Shown: piece by piece, positions 1 to 6,984 of the stretch
How the letters are laid out: every line of letters begins with the position of its first letter
Numbering within the stretch: position 1 is the stretch's first letter
Source of the DNA: Acidobacteriota bacterium
Lineage (GTDB): Bacteria > Acidobacteriota > Terriglobia > Terriglobales > Acidobacteriaceae
DNA: 10,583 nt
Direction of reading: 5' to 3'
NCBI GenBank assembly: GCA_021811745.1
Contig: JAJZNH010000687.1
Span: 1 to 10,583 of the forward strand
Position numbers and translations under genes: made by a program
The notes under the pieces: generated by a model
Told to the model about the DNA's origin: nothing
Seen by the model: the letters and a program-made list of their open reading frames with translations, nothing else
Database searches by the model: none

Positions 1-318
1 GAACTCGCCTACCGGTGGGATGTCGATCTTCTCAATCTCTTTCTTCATCATCGAAGTGGCAAACGACGACATCCCAGGCAAGGCCCCCATGAGCGTTGGG
101 ATGTGCATGGCCGGGTTGCCCACAGTCGCCACCTTCAGGTTGTTCATCCGCTTCTTGATGATGGCGTCGAGCCCGAAGAAGGTGAAGAAGAGCGAAGCCT
201 CAATGCCTTCCATGCGCGCGCCGTTGGCCATGATCAGCCCCGGATACACGCCTTCCAGCGATCCGTGCGACACCACGATCGAGACCTTTTCAATCGGTTG
301 AGCTGTTGTATCTGCCAT
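1..318 (-). CDS. DsrE2-like (DsrE/DsrF/DsrH superfamily) protein, 3' part beyond the window
   Basis: The visible part is the first 106 residues, starting MADTTAQPIEKVSIVVSHGS. It shows the layout of the COG2210/DsrE2 branch of the DsrE/F/H fold: a first beta strand (VSIVVSHGSLEG), an A-x-G-x-E helix-strand with the FFTFFGLDAI motif (about residues 43-52), then VGNPAMHIP and the LMGALPGMSS segment (about 77-86). In this family the cysteines that carry persulfide sulfur usually lie further downstream, so their absence from the visible part says nothing about activity. The ATG is supported by a GAGGAG Shine-Dalgarno 6 nt upstream. It follows the DsrC-like gene by 14 bp and is the last visible gene of the sqr operon. 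The likely role is as a cytoplasmic or membrane-associated sulfur carrier that takes sulfane sulfur derived from SQR. The family is recognised by motif; the role is inferred. Confidence 0.85.
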   Translation of the reverse strand, partial: MADTTAQPIEKVSIVVSHGSLEGVYPGLIMANGARMEGIEASLFFTFFGLDAIIKKRMNNLKVATVGNPAMHIPTLMGALPGMSSFATSMMKKEIEKIDIPPVGEF

Positions 319-332
319 TGCTGTCTCCTCGC

Positions 333-650
333 TCAGATGCACCCCTTCGGTTTGGGAAGTCCGGCGATCTTCGCTGCCCTCTTCGCAGGTCCTTTGGGGA
401 AGAGTTGGTACAGCGTCTTGGTATCCACGCCGCTTTCCTTGGTCAGTCGCCGGATGGAGGGAGCATCGCCCTCCTTGTCGAATACCTGGCGCATGTAATT
501 GATTACAGCCCAGTGCTGCGCCGTAAGCTCCGGAATCCCTTCCTGAGCCGCCAGTTCCCGGGCTACATCCTCGTTCCATTCGTTGCGGTCGGCAAGGTTT
601 CCATCCGCGTCGAGCGTCAGTGTCTTGCCGGCCAGTGTCATCGTCTCCAT
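333..650 (-). CDS. DsrC/TusE-family sulfur-carrier-like protein with a single C-terminal cysteine
   Basis: The protein has 105 residues, starting METMTLAGKTLTLD, and has the size and shape of the DsrC/TusE family. Recognisable parts are the N-terminal strand pair, a W-N-E-D-VA-ELA segment, the HW-VI-Y-R helix in the middle, P-IR-LTKESG, and the conserved C-terminal arm ending GLPKPKGCI. Cys104, the penultimate residue, is the conserved sulfur-carrying CysA. The position 11 residues earlier (residue 93), which is CysB in DsrC of dissimilatory sulfur metabolism, is Ala. It therefore resembles TusE-type or other single-Cys members and could not form the intramolecular disulfide or trisulfide of DsrC. 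An upstream in-frame ATG at 764 would add 38 Pro/Thr-rich residues overlapping the DUF1641 gene; the ATG at 650 is preferred because an AGAGG Shine-Dalgarno precedes it and the family match begins there. It lies 19 bp after DUF1641 and 14 bp before the DsrE2-like gene. Confidence 0.88.
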   Translation of the reverse strand: METMTLAGKTLTLDADGNLADRNEWNEDVARELAAQEGIPELTAQHWAVINYMRQVFDKEGDAPSIRRLTKESGVDTKTLYQLFPKGPAKRAAKIAGLPKPKGCI

Positions 651-669
651 GTCTTTACCTCTTGTCGTT

Positions 670-1377
670 TTATCTGTTGGCGTTCGTTTGTGTTGATGAA
701 TGGCCGGAGGCGGCGGAGTCGCCGCGCGCCCCGACAACCTTAAGAAACTCGACCAGGATGGCAACGCCGCGGCGCGCCTCAGGGCTGCTCAGATCGCGTG
801 CGATGGCAAAGAACGATTTGTCCACATCCATGGTAGCCTGCACCTGCCCGAAGCCGTGAATGATCGCTTCCAGGGCCTCAAGAACTTCGGGCCGCGTCAA
901 CTCGCGCAGAAACCCGATCAACTGCGGCACGCTCTTTTCCACCTGCCTGAGATCTTCGGCGGAGTGTGACTGGACGAGTGCGTCGCCGATGCGCAGCCCG
1001 GCGCGGGCAGCCTCGAAGTAGCCCTTTTGCTCCAGCGCCTGGCTGGCGCCGATCGCCTGCCGGAACAGCTTGCGCGCCAACGGCTGGGCGTCGTGCACAA
1101 AATCGGCCGCGCTTTCCAACTGCTGCAACGCCTCGGTCAGCAGTCCGGCATCGCGCAGGAAGGTCCTGAGCAGATGACCGATCTCCCGCGGCTGCAGCGC
1201 CGTCGATCCCAGGGCTTCCGCCGCATCCCCCATCGCATCTTTCGCTACTCGGGAAAGATCGTCCACCAGATCCTCCCCGCTCAGCCGGATTCGCCTCAGC
1301 TCGGCAAGCTCCTCCACGATGAAGTCCAGCTTTCTGTCCAACTGCGCAACGCGATCTTCCATGAGATCTGTGGTCAT
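670..1377 (-). CDS. DUF1641 domain protein of the sqr operon
   Basis: This 235-residue protein is almost entirely helical and has no cysteine and no membrane segment. The N-terminus (about 1-45) is charged and may form a short coiled coil (VAQLDRKLDFIVEELAELRR). The DUF1641 signature is near the C-terminus, about residues 182-218, with the S-PEARRG-AILVEFLKVVG pattern. A polar Ser/Gln/Thr tail ends the protein. DUF1641 proteins are known as neighbours of sulfide:quinone reductase and formate dehydrogenase genes, but no biochemical role is established. Its ATG overlaps the stop of the upstream SQR gene in a 4-bp ATGA arrangement, so the two are probably translationally coupled and made in fixed ratio. 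A role as SQR partner, scaffold or assembly factor is an inference from that coupling. Confidence 0.87.
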   Translation of the reverse strand: MTTDLMEDRVAQLDRKLDFIVEELAELRRIRLSGEDLVDDLSRVAKDAMGDAAEALGSTALQPREIGHLLRTFLRDAGLLTEALQQLESAADFVHDAQPLARKLFRQAIGASQALEQKGYFEAARAGLRIGDALVQSHSAEDLRQVEKSVPQLIGFLRELTRPEVLEALEAIIHGFGQVQATMDVDKSFFAIARDLSSPEARRGVAILVEFLKVVGARGDSAASGHSSTQTNANR

Positions 1378-2609
1378 ACGCGCACCTGCTTTCCCGCCAT
1401 CGACATCTCCGCCTGGATCGGCAGCTCCATGCCGCGCAAGAGAAGGTTCCAGTACACCCAGCGGAACATCATCTTTCCGTAGTGGTTGATGGGGCTCTCC
1501 TGGAGCAGCTTGAAGGGACCCAGACCCGGCAGCGGAAACTCGCCCGGCAGCGGTTCGGTTTCGTAGTTGAAGTCGATCAAAAGCCCCTTGCCGAAGCCGG
1601 ATTCAATAAAGCAATTCGAGTGCCCGTCGTAGTGGGCGCGCGGCGGACGGCCCTCGATATGCTCCAGAATGTTTTCGAACAGGATCTCCGACTGGAAGTG
1701 CGCCACTGACCCTGCCTTCGAGCTGGGTAGGTTCGTCGCATCGCCCAGCACAAACACATCCTCCAAACCTTCCGCTTTCAGGGTCTGCTTGTCGGTGGGA
1801 ATGAAGTTCAGTTCGTTTCCCATCTTGCTGCGGGCGATGCAGGCATCGCCCATGTTGGTGGGGATCGATACCAGCAGATCGTACTTCACCTCGGTATCGT
1901 CCCAAGCTACGATCTTCTTTTCCTGATTGTCCACCCGCGACACGCCGAAGTCGGGAGTCACATGGATCCCCTTGCGTTCCAGAAACTCGCCCAGAATCCG
2001 GCTTGAGGTAGGCTTGGTAAACGCTCCGTCCAAGGGCGTAACCAATTGAATGTCCACTTTGTCGCGCATCCCGCGTTCGGTGAAGTACGCGTCGGCGAGA
2101 AACAGAAACTCCAGCGGCGCCACCGGGCACTTGATGGGCATCTCGGCAATGTTGAGCACCAATCTTCCGCCCTGCCAGCCCTTGAGGAACTGGCCCAGGC
2201 GCTCGGCGCCCTTGGGCGTATAGAAATCGAATTTGCTCTTGCCCCACTCCTCGTCCTTGAGCCCTTCGATCTGTTCCGGATGGATGTCCGTTCCCGTGGC
2301 GACAATCAGAATGTCGTAGCGGAGAGCTTCGCCGTCCGACAGGGTTACCCTCTTCTTTTCCGCGTCGATGTGATCGATGCCTGCAAGAACAAACTTCACC
2401 CGGCCCGGCAGATATTGCCGGCGCGGCTTGACGATCTCGTTCAGTCTGTAGATGCCGAAGGGAACAAACAGAAAACCGGGCTGATAATAGTGCTGCTCGG
2501 TCCCATCCACAATGGTGATCGTCCATTCCCGCTCATCCAGTGCGGAAGCCAGCTTGTTGGCCATGATGGTTCCGGCCGTGCCGCCACCCAGAATCAACAG
2601 ATGCCGCAT
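1374..2609 (-). CDS. sqr: SQR-type FAD-dependent oxidoreductase (probable sulfide:quinone oxidoreductase)
   Basis: The 411-residue protein begins with an FAD-binding Rossmann strand and GGGTAG loop (residues 8-13). The YYQPGFLFVPFG segment (41-52), the ATGTDIHPE stretch (about 104-112) and the VLGDATNLPSSKAGSVAHFQ block (about 287-306) are typical of SQR and flavocytochrome c-type enzymes. The C-terminus (about 364-392, with NHYGK and FRWVYWN) matches the amphipathic region that anchors SQR to the membrane. Cys161 (in MPIKCPVAP) and Cys333 (in SNCFIESG) align with the two redox-active cysteines that form the sulfur bridge. The third cysteine of several SQRs, near residue 125, which can bind FAD covalently, is missing. 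The expected reaction is oxidation of sulfide to sulfane sulfur or polysulfide with reduction of quinone at the cytoplasmic face. The ATG has a GAGGGA Shine-Dalgarno about 7-8 nt upstream. It is the first gene of a four-gene operon; the stop overlaps the DUF1641 start. Confidence 0.9.
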   Translation of the reverse strand: MRHLLILGGGTAGTIMANKLASALDEREWTITIVDGTEQHYYQPGFLFVPFGIYRLNEIVKPRRQYLPGRVKFVLAGIDHIDAEKKRVTLSDGEALRYDILIVATGTDIHPEQIEGLKDEEWGKSKFDFYTPKGAERLGQFLKGWQGGRLVLNIAEMPIKCPVAPLEFLFLADAYFTERGMRDKVDIQLVTPLDGAFTKPTSSRILGEFLERKGIHVTPDFGVSRVDNQEKKIVAWDDTEVKYDLLVSIPTNMGDACIARSKMGNELNFIPTDKQTLKAEGLEDVFVLGDATNLPSSKAGSVAHFQSEILFENILEHIEGRPPRAHYDGHSNCFIESGFGKGLLIDFNYETEPLPGEFPLPGLGPFKLLQESPINHYGKMMFRWVYWNLLLRGMELPIQAEMSMAGKQVRV

Positions 2610-2779
2610 AATTTATTCCCTCGCTTTCTAACAACTGCTTTCACGGGAATAGAGACATGCGGTCAGCCGGACGTTACGCGCTTTCTGCTATTTTCCGCGA
2701 GGGACAGGAAGCTGTTGCGCTTGGACCGCCTGCAAGCTCCCCGCCATCAGGCTCCAGAGGTGGCGCCTGCCCTGCCGCC
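2610..2779. other. Intergenic gap between recQ and the sqr operon
   Basis: This 170-bp gap separates the recQ stop from the sqr start; both genes are on the minus strand. It should hold the recQ transcript end and the sqr promoter. A short imperfect hairpin (GGC and CCA stems, CCTC loop) can be drawn at 2750-2767 on the minus strand just after the recQ stop, but no U-tract follows, so I do not call it a terminator. No convincing -35/-10 pair was found upstream of sqr. Confidence 0.4.
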
Positions 2780-4891
2780 TCAATCCGCGGCGCACAGGTT
2801 CAAGATGGCATCGCCAAACCGTTCCGCTTTGGCGGGGCCAATACCGTCGATTGTCAGCAGTTGCGCCGGATTCGCCGGACGGGCCCGCGCCACCGCCTGG
2901 AGCGTGCGGTCGTGCAGCACCACGTAAGCAGGAACTCCCAAGCGCTTCGCCTCGGCCGTCCGCCATTCCCGCAGCCGCGCCGCCAAAGCCTCGGCGGCCG
3001 GATTCGGCGCAGGCGGCGAATCTGCGCCATCCGCCGGCTTGCGCGCGGCAATTCTGGCGCCTTTCTTCCGTGGTGGCGCGGCGTTGCCGGCATCGAACTC
3101 ATCCGCGATGCCATCGCCGATGAGCAGCGGCAGCGGCGTTGTCGGCCTCACGTCCAGACCAGCTTCGGTCAGGCTCACTTTGCGAAACCGGATCACCTCG
3201 CCGTTCTTCTCGAACTCCGCCTCTTCGATCTCGATAATTCCCGCGCGCACCATCGCGCCCAGCAGGCCGTCGAACTCGTTGCGGCTCATTCTGCCCACAA
3301 GTTCAAGGCTCCGTTGCAGCGTTCCCGCAGCCAGATAATTCACGGGCCGCAGCTCGTCAACGATCGCCTGCACAATCCTGCGCTCCGTGGCTGTGGCGCG
3401 CCGGAACTGGCGCAGCACCGCGCCCGCCGGATCGCACACATCGCACATCCCACAGGAGCGGTCCGCGTCCCCTAGGTCGCCAAAGTGGCGCACCAGCGCG
3501 CACATCCGGCAGGTGCTCGAAGCGGTGAACCGCACCACCTGCTCAAACTGCTCGGCGCGATGCTGCGCCTGAATCGTATAGGTCTTCTTCCAACCGGACC
3601 CGCCCTTGGTGACGGCCCCTCCAAAGTCGACGCGCGCGCCGCCGTGAATCTCCAGCTTTTCGAGCGCCTTATCGAACTCTTCTTCGCCCAGCTTCGAGGC
3701 GGCGCGCATCTCTTCCACAGGCCGCGGCTCTTCTCTGAGCGCCGCAAAAACCTCGTGCAGATGTTCGACGGGCGGATAATCGCGGTTAAGAAAAAAGTCG
3801 TGCGTGCGCTGGTCGGCGTAGGAGTGCATCAGGTAGGTCCGGCTCAGCGCGCCATCGCGGCCGGCGCGACCGATCTCCTGGTAATAGCCTTCGAGCGTGG
3901 CCGGCAAGCCGGCGTGAATCACCGTACGGATGTTGGCCTTGTCGATTCCCATACCGAAGGCGATCGTGGCCACCACCACCTCCAGTTCGCCGGCCTGGAA
4001 GGCCGCCTGCACGCGGCCGCGCGTCTCCGCATCGAGCCCGGCATGATAGGCGGCGGCGCGGATCGCGAGCGAAAGCTCTGCGGCCAAACTCTCGGACTGC
4101 TTTCTGGAGGTCGCATACACGATGGCGGGGCGGCGCGCGGGATCGGCAAGCAGGCCACAGATCGCCCCCGCGCGCGCCGGCACCGGAACCTCGACGACTT
4201 CAATGGCAAGATTGCTGCGCCGGAAGCCATGAATGAACTTGAGCGGGCCGATCATGCCGAGCTGCGCCAGAATGTCCGCCTGCACGGTGGGCGTAGCGGT
4301 CGCCGTCAACGCAATCACCGGGGTCCCCGCGGACGGGTCTTTGTCCGTGGGGTGGCTCGCCGGCGTGGGATCGGAGGCGCCGCGCAGACCAGGCAGATAC
4401 TGGCCCAGCATCCGGTAATCGGGCCGGAAGTCGTGTCCCCATTGCGAGATGCAATGCGCCTCATCGATGGCGATCAGCGCCAGCCTGCGCTTGGCCAGCA
4501 TCTCCGGAAATCCGGGCACGCGCAGCCGCTCCGGCGCAATCAGCAGAAACTGCAATTCGCCTTTGAGATACTCCGCGCACGCCTGTCGCGCCGCGCCGCG
4601 TTCCAGCCCGGAGTGAATTCGCGCCACGCGCAGTCCCAGCGCCGCCAGCTTCGCCGCCTGGTCTTCCATCAGCGAGATCAGCGGCGAGATCACCAGCGCC
4701 GTCCCGCCGCGCGCGATGGCGGGCAGCTGGTAGCAGAGCGACTTCCCGGCCCCGGTGGGCATCACCAGCAGCAGGTCGCGCCCGGCCACCGCCGCCCGGC
4801 ACACCTCTTCCTGGTTGGCGCGGAACTGCGCAAAGCCGAACCGGGACTGCAACAGCCCGATCAGCCTATCCGGATTGGAACCATCGGCCAA
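2780..4891 (-). CDS. recQ: RecQ-family ATP-dependent DNA helicase (HRDC-containing)
   Basis: The 703-residue protein has the full RecQ layout. Motif 0 is at about 18-33 (FGFAQFRANQEE), Walker A at 44-51 (MPTGAGKS), DEAH box at 143-146, the aromatic-rich loop at 148-160 (ISQWGHDFRPDYR), motif III at 195-199 (LTATA), and motif VI at 338-347 (QEIGRAGRDG). The RQC zinc site is formed by Cys464 (or 461), Cys480, Cys483 and Cys486, followed by a winged helix (about 495-590). A Pro/Lys/Ala-rich linker leads to a C-terminal HRDC domain (about 631-700). RecQ unwinds DNA 3' to 5' in recombination and fork repair. Only a TTG at 4891 is available as start: an in-frame TGA lies three codons upstream, and the next ATG is inside Walker A. 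Compared with E. coli RecQ, about 18 residues rich in Pro, Ser, Thr and Asp are inserted at about 170-189, between the aromatic loop and motif III. Confidence 0.95.
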   Translation of the reverse strand: MADGSNPDRLIGLLQSRFGFAQFRANQEEVCRAAVAGRDLLLVMPTGAGKSLCYQLPAIARGGTALVISPLISLMEDQAAKLAALGLRVARIHSGLERGAARQACAEYLKGELQFLLIAPERLRVPGFPEMLAKRRLALIAIDEAHCISQWGHDFRPDYRMLGQYLPGLRGASDPTPASHPTDKDPSAGTPVIALTATATPTVQADILAQLGMIGPLKFIHGFRRSNLAIEVVEVPVPARAGAICGLLADPARRPAIVYATSRKQSESLAAELSLAIRAAAYHAGLDAETRGRVQAAFQAGELEVVVATIAFGMGIDKANIRTVIHAGLPATLEGYYQEIGRAGRDGALSRTYLMHSYADQRTHDFFLNRDYPPVEHLHEVFAALREEPRPVEEMRAASKLGEEEFDKALEKLEIHGGARVDFGGAVTKGGSGWKKTYTIQAQHRAEQFEQVVRFTASSTCRMCALVRHFGDLGDADRSCGMCDVCDPAGAVLRQFRRATATERRIVQAIVDELRPVNYLAAGTLQRSLELVGRMSRNEFDGLLGAMVRAGIIEIEEAEFEKNGEVIRFRKVSLTEAGLDVRPTTPLPLLIGDGIADEFDAGNAAPPRKKGARIAARKPADGADSPPAPNPAAEALAARLREWRTAEAKRLGVPAYVVLHDRTLQAVARARPANPAQLLTIDGIGPAKAERFGDAILNLCAAD

Positions 4892-5071
4892 GACGAGTCA
4901 GAATCCAAAGGGCACAAGCTTCTTATTCTATGGTTCACTTTACAGGAGCGCCGTGCGCGCCATGATTGCGCAATGCGCGAGCCGTCCTTAGAGTAGAGAA
5001 AAAGCCGGTGCACTGTCCCCGCGAAGAGATGGATGTCGTGCGTCTTTGTGTCTGGGAGGTGAGGAGACTTT
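4892..5071. other. Divergent promoter region between recQ and the MFS gene
   Basis: The recQ and MFS genes are transcribed away from each other across these 180 bp, so both promoters should be here. On the plus strand TTGCGC (4966-4971) and TAGAGT (4989-4994) are 17 nt apart but match consensus poorly. On the minus strand a TAGAAT hexamer lies about 40 nt before recQ without a good -35. Neither is strong enough to call. Short ORFs crossing the gap have no recognisable content. Confidence 0.35.
5061..5066 (+). promoter_or_regulatory. Ribosome binding site that decides a CTG start
   Basis: A purine-rich run GGAGGTGAGGAG occupies 5055-5066, ending 5 nt before the CTG at 5072. It is the strongest Shine-Dalgarno near the 5' end of the MFS gene. 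The in-frame stop at 5060-5062 lies inside it, so translation cannot start further upstream in this frame. It therefore supports the CTG as the real start. Confidence 0.55.
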
Positions 5072-6415
5072 CTGAGCAGGAACAATCCAACAGGGCCCTC
5101 ACAAGTTGCGCGGCAGCGCCCGCCGGGTGGCGCATCGCATGCGTGGCGTGCCCTGCGCCACCGCAACTTCCGGCTCTACTTTGGCGGGCAAACTATCTCC
5201 CTGATCGGCACGTGGATGACGCGCATCGCCACCGGCTGGCTGGTCTACCGGCTCACCAAGTCGGCGCTGTTGCTGGGCACGGTCAGCTTCGCCGGCCAGA
5301 TCCCCGCGTTTCTCATCGCACCCTTCGCCGGCGTCTGGATCGACCGGCTCAACCGCCGCAAGGTGCTGGTGTGCACGCAGACCCTCTCCATGGTGCAGTC
5401 GTTGTCGCTGGCCGCGCTCACGCTCTCGGGCCATGTCACCATCGCCTGGATCCTGGGCTTGAGCGTCATGCAGGGCTGCATCAACGCCTTCGACATGCCC
5501 GGCCGCCAGGCCTTCATGGTGCAGATGATCGAAGACCGCAGTGATCTGGGCAACGCCATCGCCATCAACTCCTCCATGGTCAACATGGCCCGGCTCGTGG
5601 GCCCTTCGCTGGCCGGCCTGGTGATCGCCGCCACCAGCGAAGGCTGGTGCTTTCTCATCGACGGCGTCAGCTACCTGGCCGTCATCGCCTCGCTCGTCGC
5701 CATGCATCTCGAAGCGCAGTCGGTGCGGCGCGCGTCCGCTTCCACCTTCACGGAGTTGAAGGAGGGCTGGAGCTACGTCTCGCGGTTTGTGCCCATCCGC
5801 ACCATCCTGGCGCTGTTCGCCGTGGTCAGCCTCATGGGCATGCCCTATGTGGTGCTCATGCCCATCTTCGCCGGCAAGGTGCTTGGCGGTGGCCCGCACG
5901 CGCTGGGCTTTCTCATGGGCGCCATGGGCGTGGGCGCGCTCGTCTCCGCGCTCTGGCTGGCCGCGCGCAAGAGCGTGCGCGGCCTCATCCGCATGATTCC
6001 CATCGCCGCCGCGGTCTTCGGCCTGGGGCTCATCGGCTTCGGCCTCTCGCGCCTCTTCTGGCTCTCCATGATCCTGGCGGCTGTCGCCGGCATGGGCATG
6101 ATGATGGGCATGGCCTCCAGCAACACCATCATCCAGACCCTGGTCACTGAGGACAAGCGCGGCCGCGTCATGAGCTACTACACCATGGCCTTCGTAGGCA
6201 TGGCGCCCTTCGGCAGCCTGCTGGCCGGAACCCTGGCCAGCATCATCGGCGCTCCGGCCACGGTCATGCTGAACGGCTCGGTCGTGGTGCTGGGCGCGGT
6301 CTGGTTCTTCACCCGCCTGCCGGAGATGCGCCGCCTCGTCCGCCCCATCTATCAGGAGATGGGCATCATCCCGGCCGCCAAGGAGATGGCCATCGAAGAG
6401 GAGATTCCCTCGTGA
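5072..6415 (+). CDS. MFS transporter (MFS_3/EntS-like exporter family), probable CTG start
   Basis: With the CTG start the protein has 447 residues. The first 24 are polar, followed by ALRHRNFRLYFGGQTISLIG (about 27-46), the conserved first segment of the MFS_3 (enterobactin exporter EntS-like) family, which lies wholly upstream of the first ATG at 5216. About twelve hydrophobic segments follow, with the cytoplasmic loop WIDRLNRRKVL after TM2 (the family's D-R-x-x-R-R motif) and a second-half loop containing EDKRGRVMSYY. The C-terminus is a polar, Glu-rich tail. It is an inner-membrane secondary transporter, most likely an exporter of a small molecule; the substrate cannot be told from sequence. 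No ATG, GTG or TTG exists in frame between the TGA at 5060 and the ATG at 5216, so CTG 5072 is preferred. Third codon positions are strongly G/C. It has no co-directional neighbour and stands alone. Confidence 0.9.
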   Translation: MSRNNPTGPSQVARQRPPGGASHAWRALRHRNFRLYFGGQTISLIGTWMTRIATGWLVYRLTKSALLLGTVSFAGQIPAFLIAPFAGVWIDRLNRRKVLVCTQTLSMVQSLSLAALTLSGHVTIAWILGLSVMQGCINAFDMPGRQAFMVQMIEDRSDLGNAIAINSSMVNMARLVGPSLAGLVIAATSEGWCFLIDGVSYLAVIASLVAMHLEAQSVRRASASTFTELKEGWSYVSRFVPIRTILALFAVVSLMGMPYVVLMPIFAGKVLGGGPHALGFLMGAMGVGALVSALWLAARKSVRGLIRMIPIAAAVFGLGLIGFGLSRLFWLSMILAAVAGMGMMMGMASSNTIIQTLVTEDKRGRVMSYYTMAFVGMAPFGSLLAGTLASIIGAPATVMLNGSVVVLGAVWFFTRLPEMRRLVRPIYQEMGIIPAAKEMAIEEEIPS

Positions 6416-6733
6416 ACGCGTCCAGCAGCGCAAACAGGCAGGTCGAGCAGGGCAGGTCGAGCTGGCAAGTCCACCACGATTCAGGATTACATGGCCGTCT
6501 GCGCCCCATTCAAAACGCGCTCTTTGCATTTTGAGTGGCCCAACCCGCACGCTCGACGACCAATCCATCGGAGATCTGGGCCGCTGGCGCGAACGCACGC
6601 CCATCGCGATGAGACCGCGATGGATGGGGAAACAGCCCGGTCGCAGGAGCGCCGAGATGGGGACCGATGAGCGGGCCGCCTGCCCACTTGCCGGCGATGA
6701 ACCAATAGACGACAGCAGACGGATCCCAAAGGA
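6416..6733. other. Intergenic region between convergent MFS and cold-shock genes
   Basis: This stretch of about 320 bp holds no convincing gene. Two features are visible: a 14-bp unit (GGCAGGTCGAGCAG, then the same with one change) repeated in tandem at 6437-6464, and an 8-bp perfect inverted repeat CCATCGCG/CGCGATGG at 6601-6608 and 6616-6623 with a 7-nt loop. The latter could be the end of the MFS transcript, but no T-tract follows. Confidence 0.5.
6437..6464. repeat. Two-copy 14-bp tandem repeat
   Basis: GGCAGGTCGAGCAG at 6437-6450 is followed directly by GGCAGGTCGAGCTG at 6451-6464, with one mismatch. It lies 22 bp after the MFS stop. It is probably a small slippage duplication; no function is evident. 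Confidence 0.7.
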
Positions 6734-6763
6734 AAACGGGAAGAATGAGGATTCTTCCCGTTT
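6734..6763 (-). terminator. Intrinsic terminator of the cold-shock gene
   Basis: A perfect 13-bp inverted repeat (AAACGGGAAGAAT at 6734-6746, ATTCTTCCCGTTT at 6751-6763) encloses a 4-nt loop. It starts 17 nt after the csp stop codon. Read on the minus strand the hairpin is followed by TTTTCCTTT, so it has the form of a Rho-independent terminator for the csp transcript. Because the stem is symmetric it could also slow rightward transcription from the MFS gene. Confidence 0.85.
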
Positions 6764-6780
6764 CGTCGCTTCCTGATTTC

Positions 6781-6984
6781 TTAGAGAGCCTGGACGTTTT
6801 CAGCCTGCCAGCCCTTGGGTCCTTTGACCACGTCGAACTGGACGGCCTGACCTTCTTGCAGAGAGCGGAAGCCACCGTTGCTCTGAATCGCGGAAAAGTG
6901 GACGAAGACATCCTCGCCGCTCTGTCTGCTGAGAAATCCAAAACCCTTGGCGTCGTTAAACCATTTCACTGTTCCCTGTTCCAT
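6781..6984 (-). CDS. CspA-family cold-shock protein
   Basis: This 67-residue protein ([20 protein letters not shown]...) is a complete single cold-shock domain. RNP1 is KGFGFLSR (13-20) and RNP2 is VFVHFSAI (26-33); the aromatic residues Trp8, Phe15, Phe17, Phe27, His29 and Phe30 that stack on single-stranded nucleic acid are all present. It acts as an RNA chaperone or single-strand binding protein in the cytoplasm. An upstream ATG at 7026 would add 14 polar residues; the start at 6984 is preferred for family length and for its AAGGAAG Shine-Dalgarno 7 nt upstream. The transcript ends at the hairpin 6734-6763 and has a long leader from a promoter candidate near 7100. It diverges from the omega-like/RRM cluster. 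The sequence does not show whether it is cold-induced or constitutive. Confidence 0.96.
   Translation of the reverse strand: MEQGTVKWFNDAKGFGFLSRQSGEDVFVHFSAIQSNGGFRSLQEGQAVQFDVVKGPKGWQAENVQAL

Noticed and set aside
1603..2526. A 307-codon minus-strand ORF in another frame of the sqr gene
   Set aside because: It lies within the SQR gene in a different frame, and its composition is that of a shifted frame.
3485..4996. A 503-codon plus-strand ORF opposite recQ
   Set aside because: It is Arg/Gly/His-rich and has no recognisable domain. All RecQ motifs are on the minus strand.
5099..6604. A 501-codon minus-strand ORF across the whole MFS gene
   Set aside because: It is an antisense shadow: the product is low-complexity His/Asp/Ala/Gly-rich, as expected opposite GC-rich hydrophobic codons, while the plus strand encodes a clear MFS transporter.
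6601..6623. Inverted repeat CCATCGCG/CGCGATGG as MFS terminator
   Set aside because: No T-tract follows and it is nearly 190 bp after the stop, so I only mention it in the gap entry.
6531..6776. An 81-codon plus-strand ORF between the MFS and csp genes
   Set aside because: It runs through the csp terminator hairpin and has no recognisable content.
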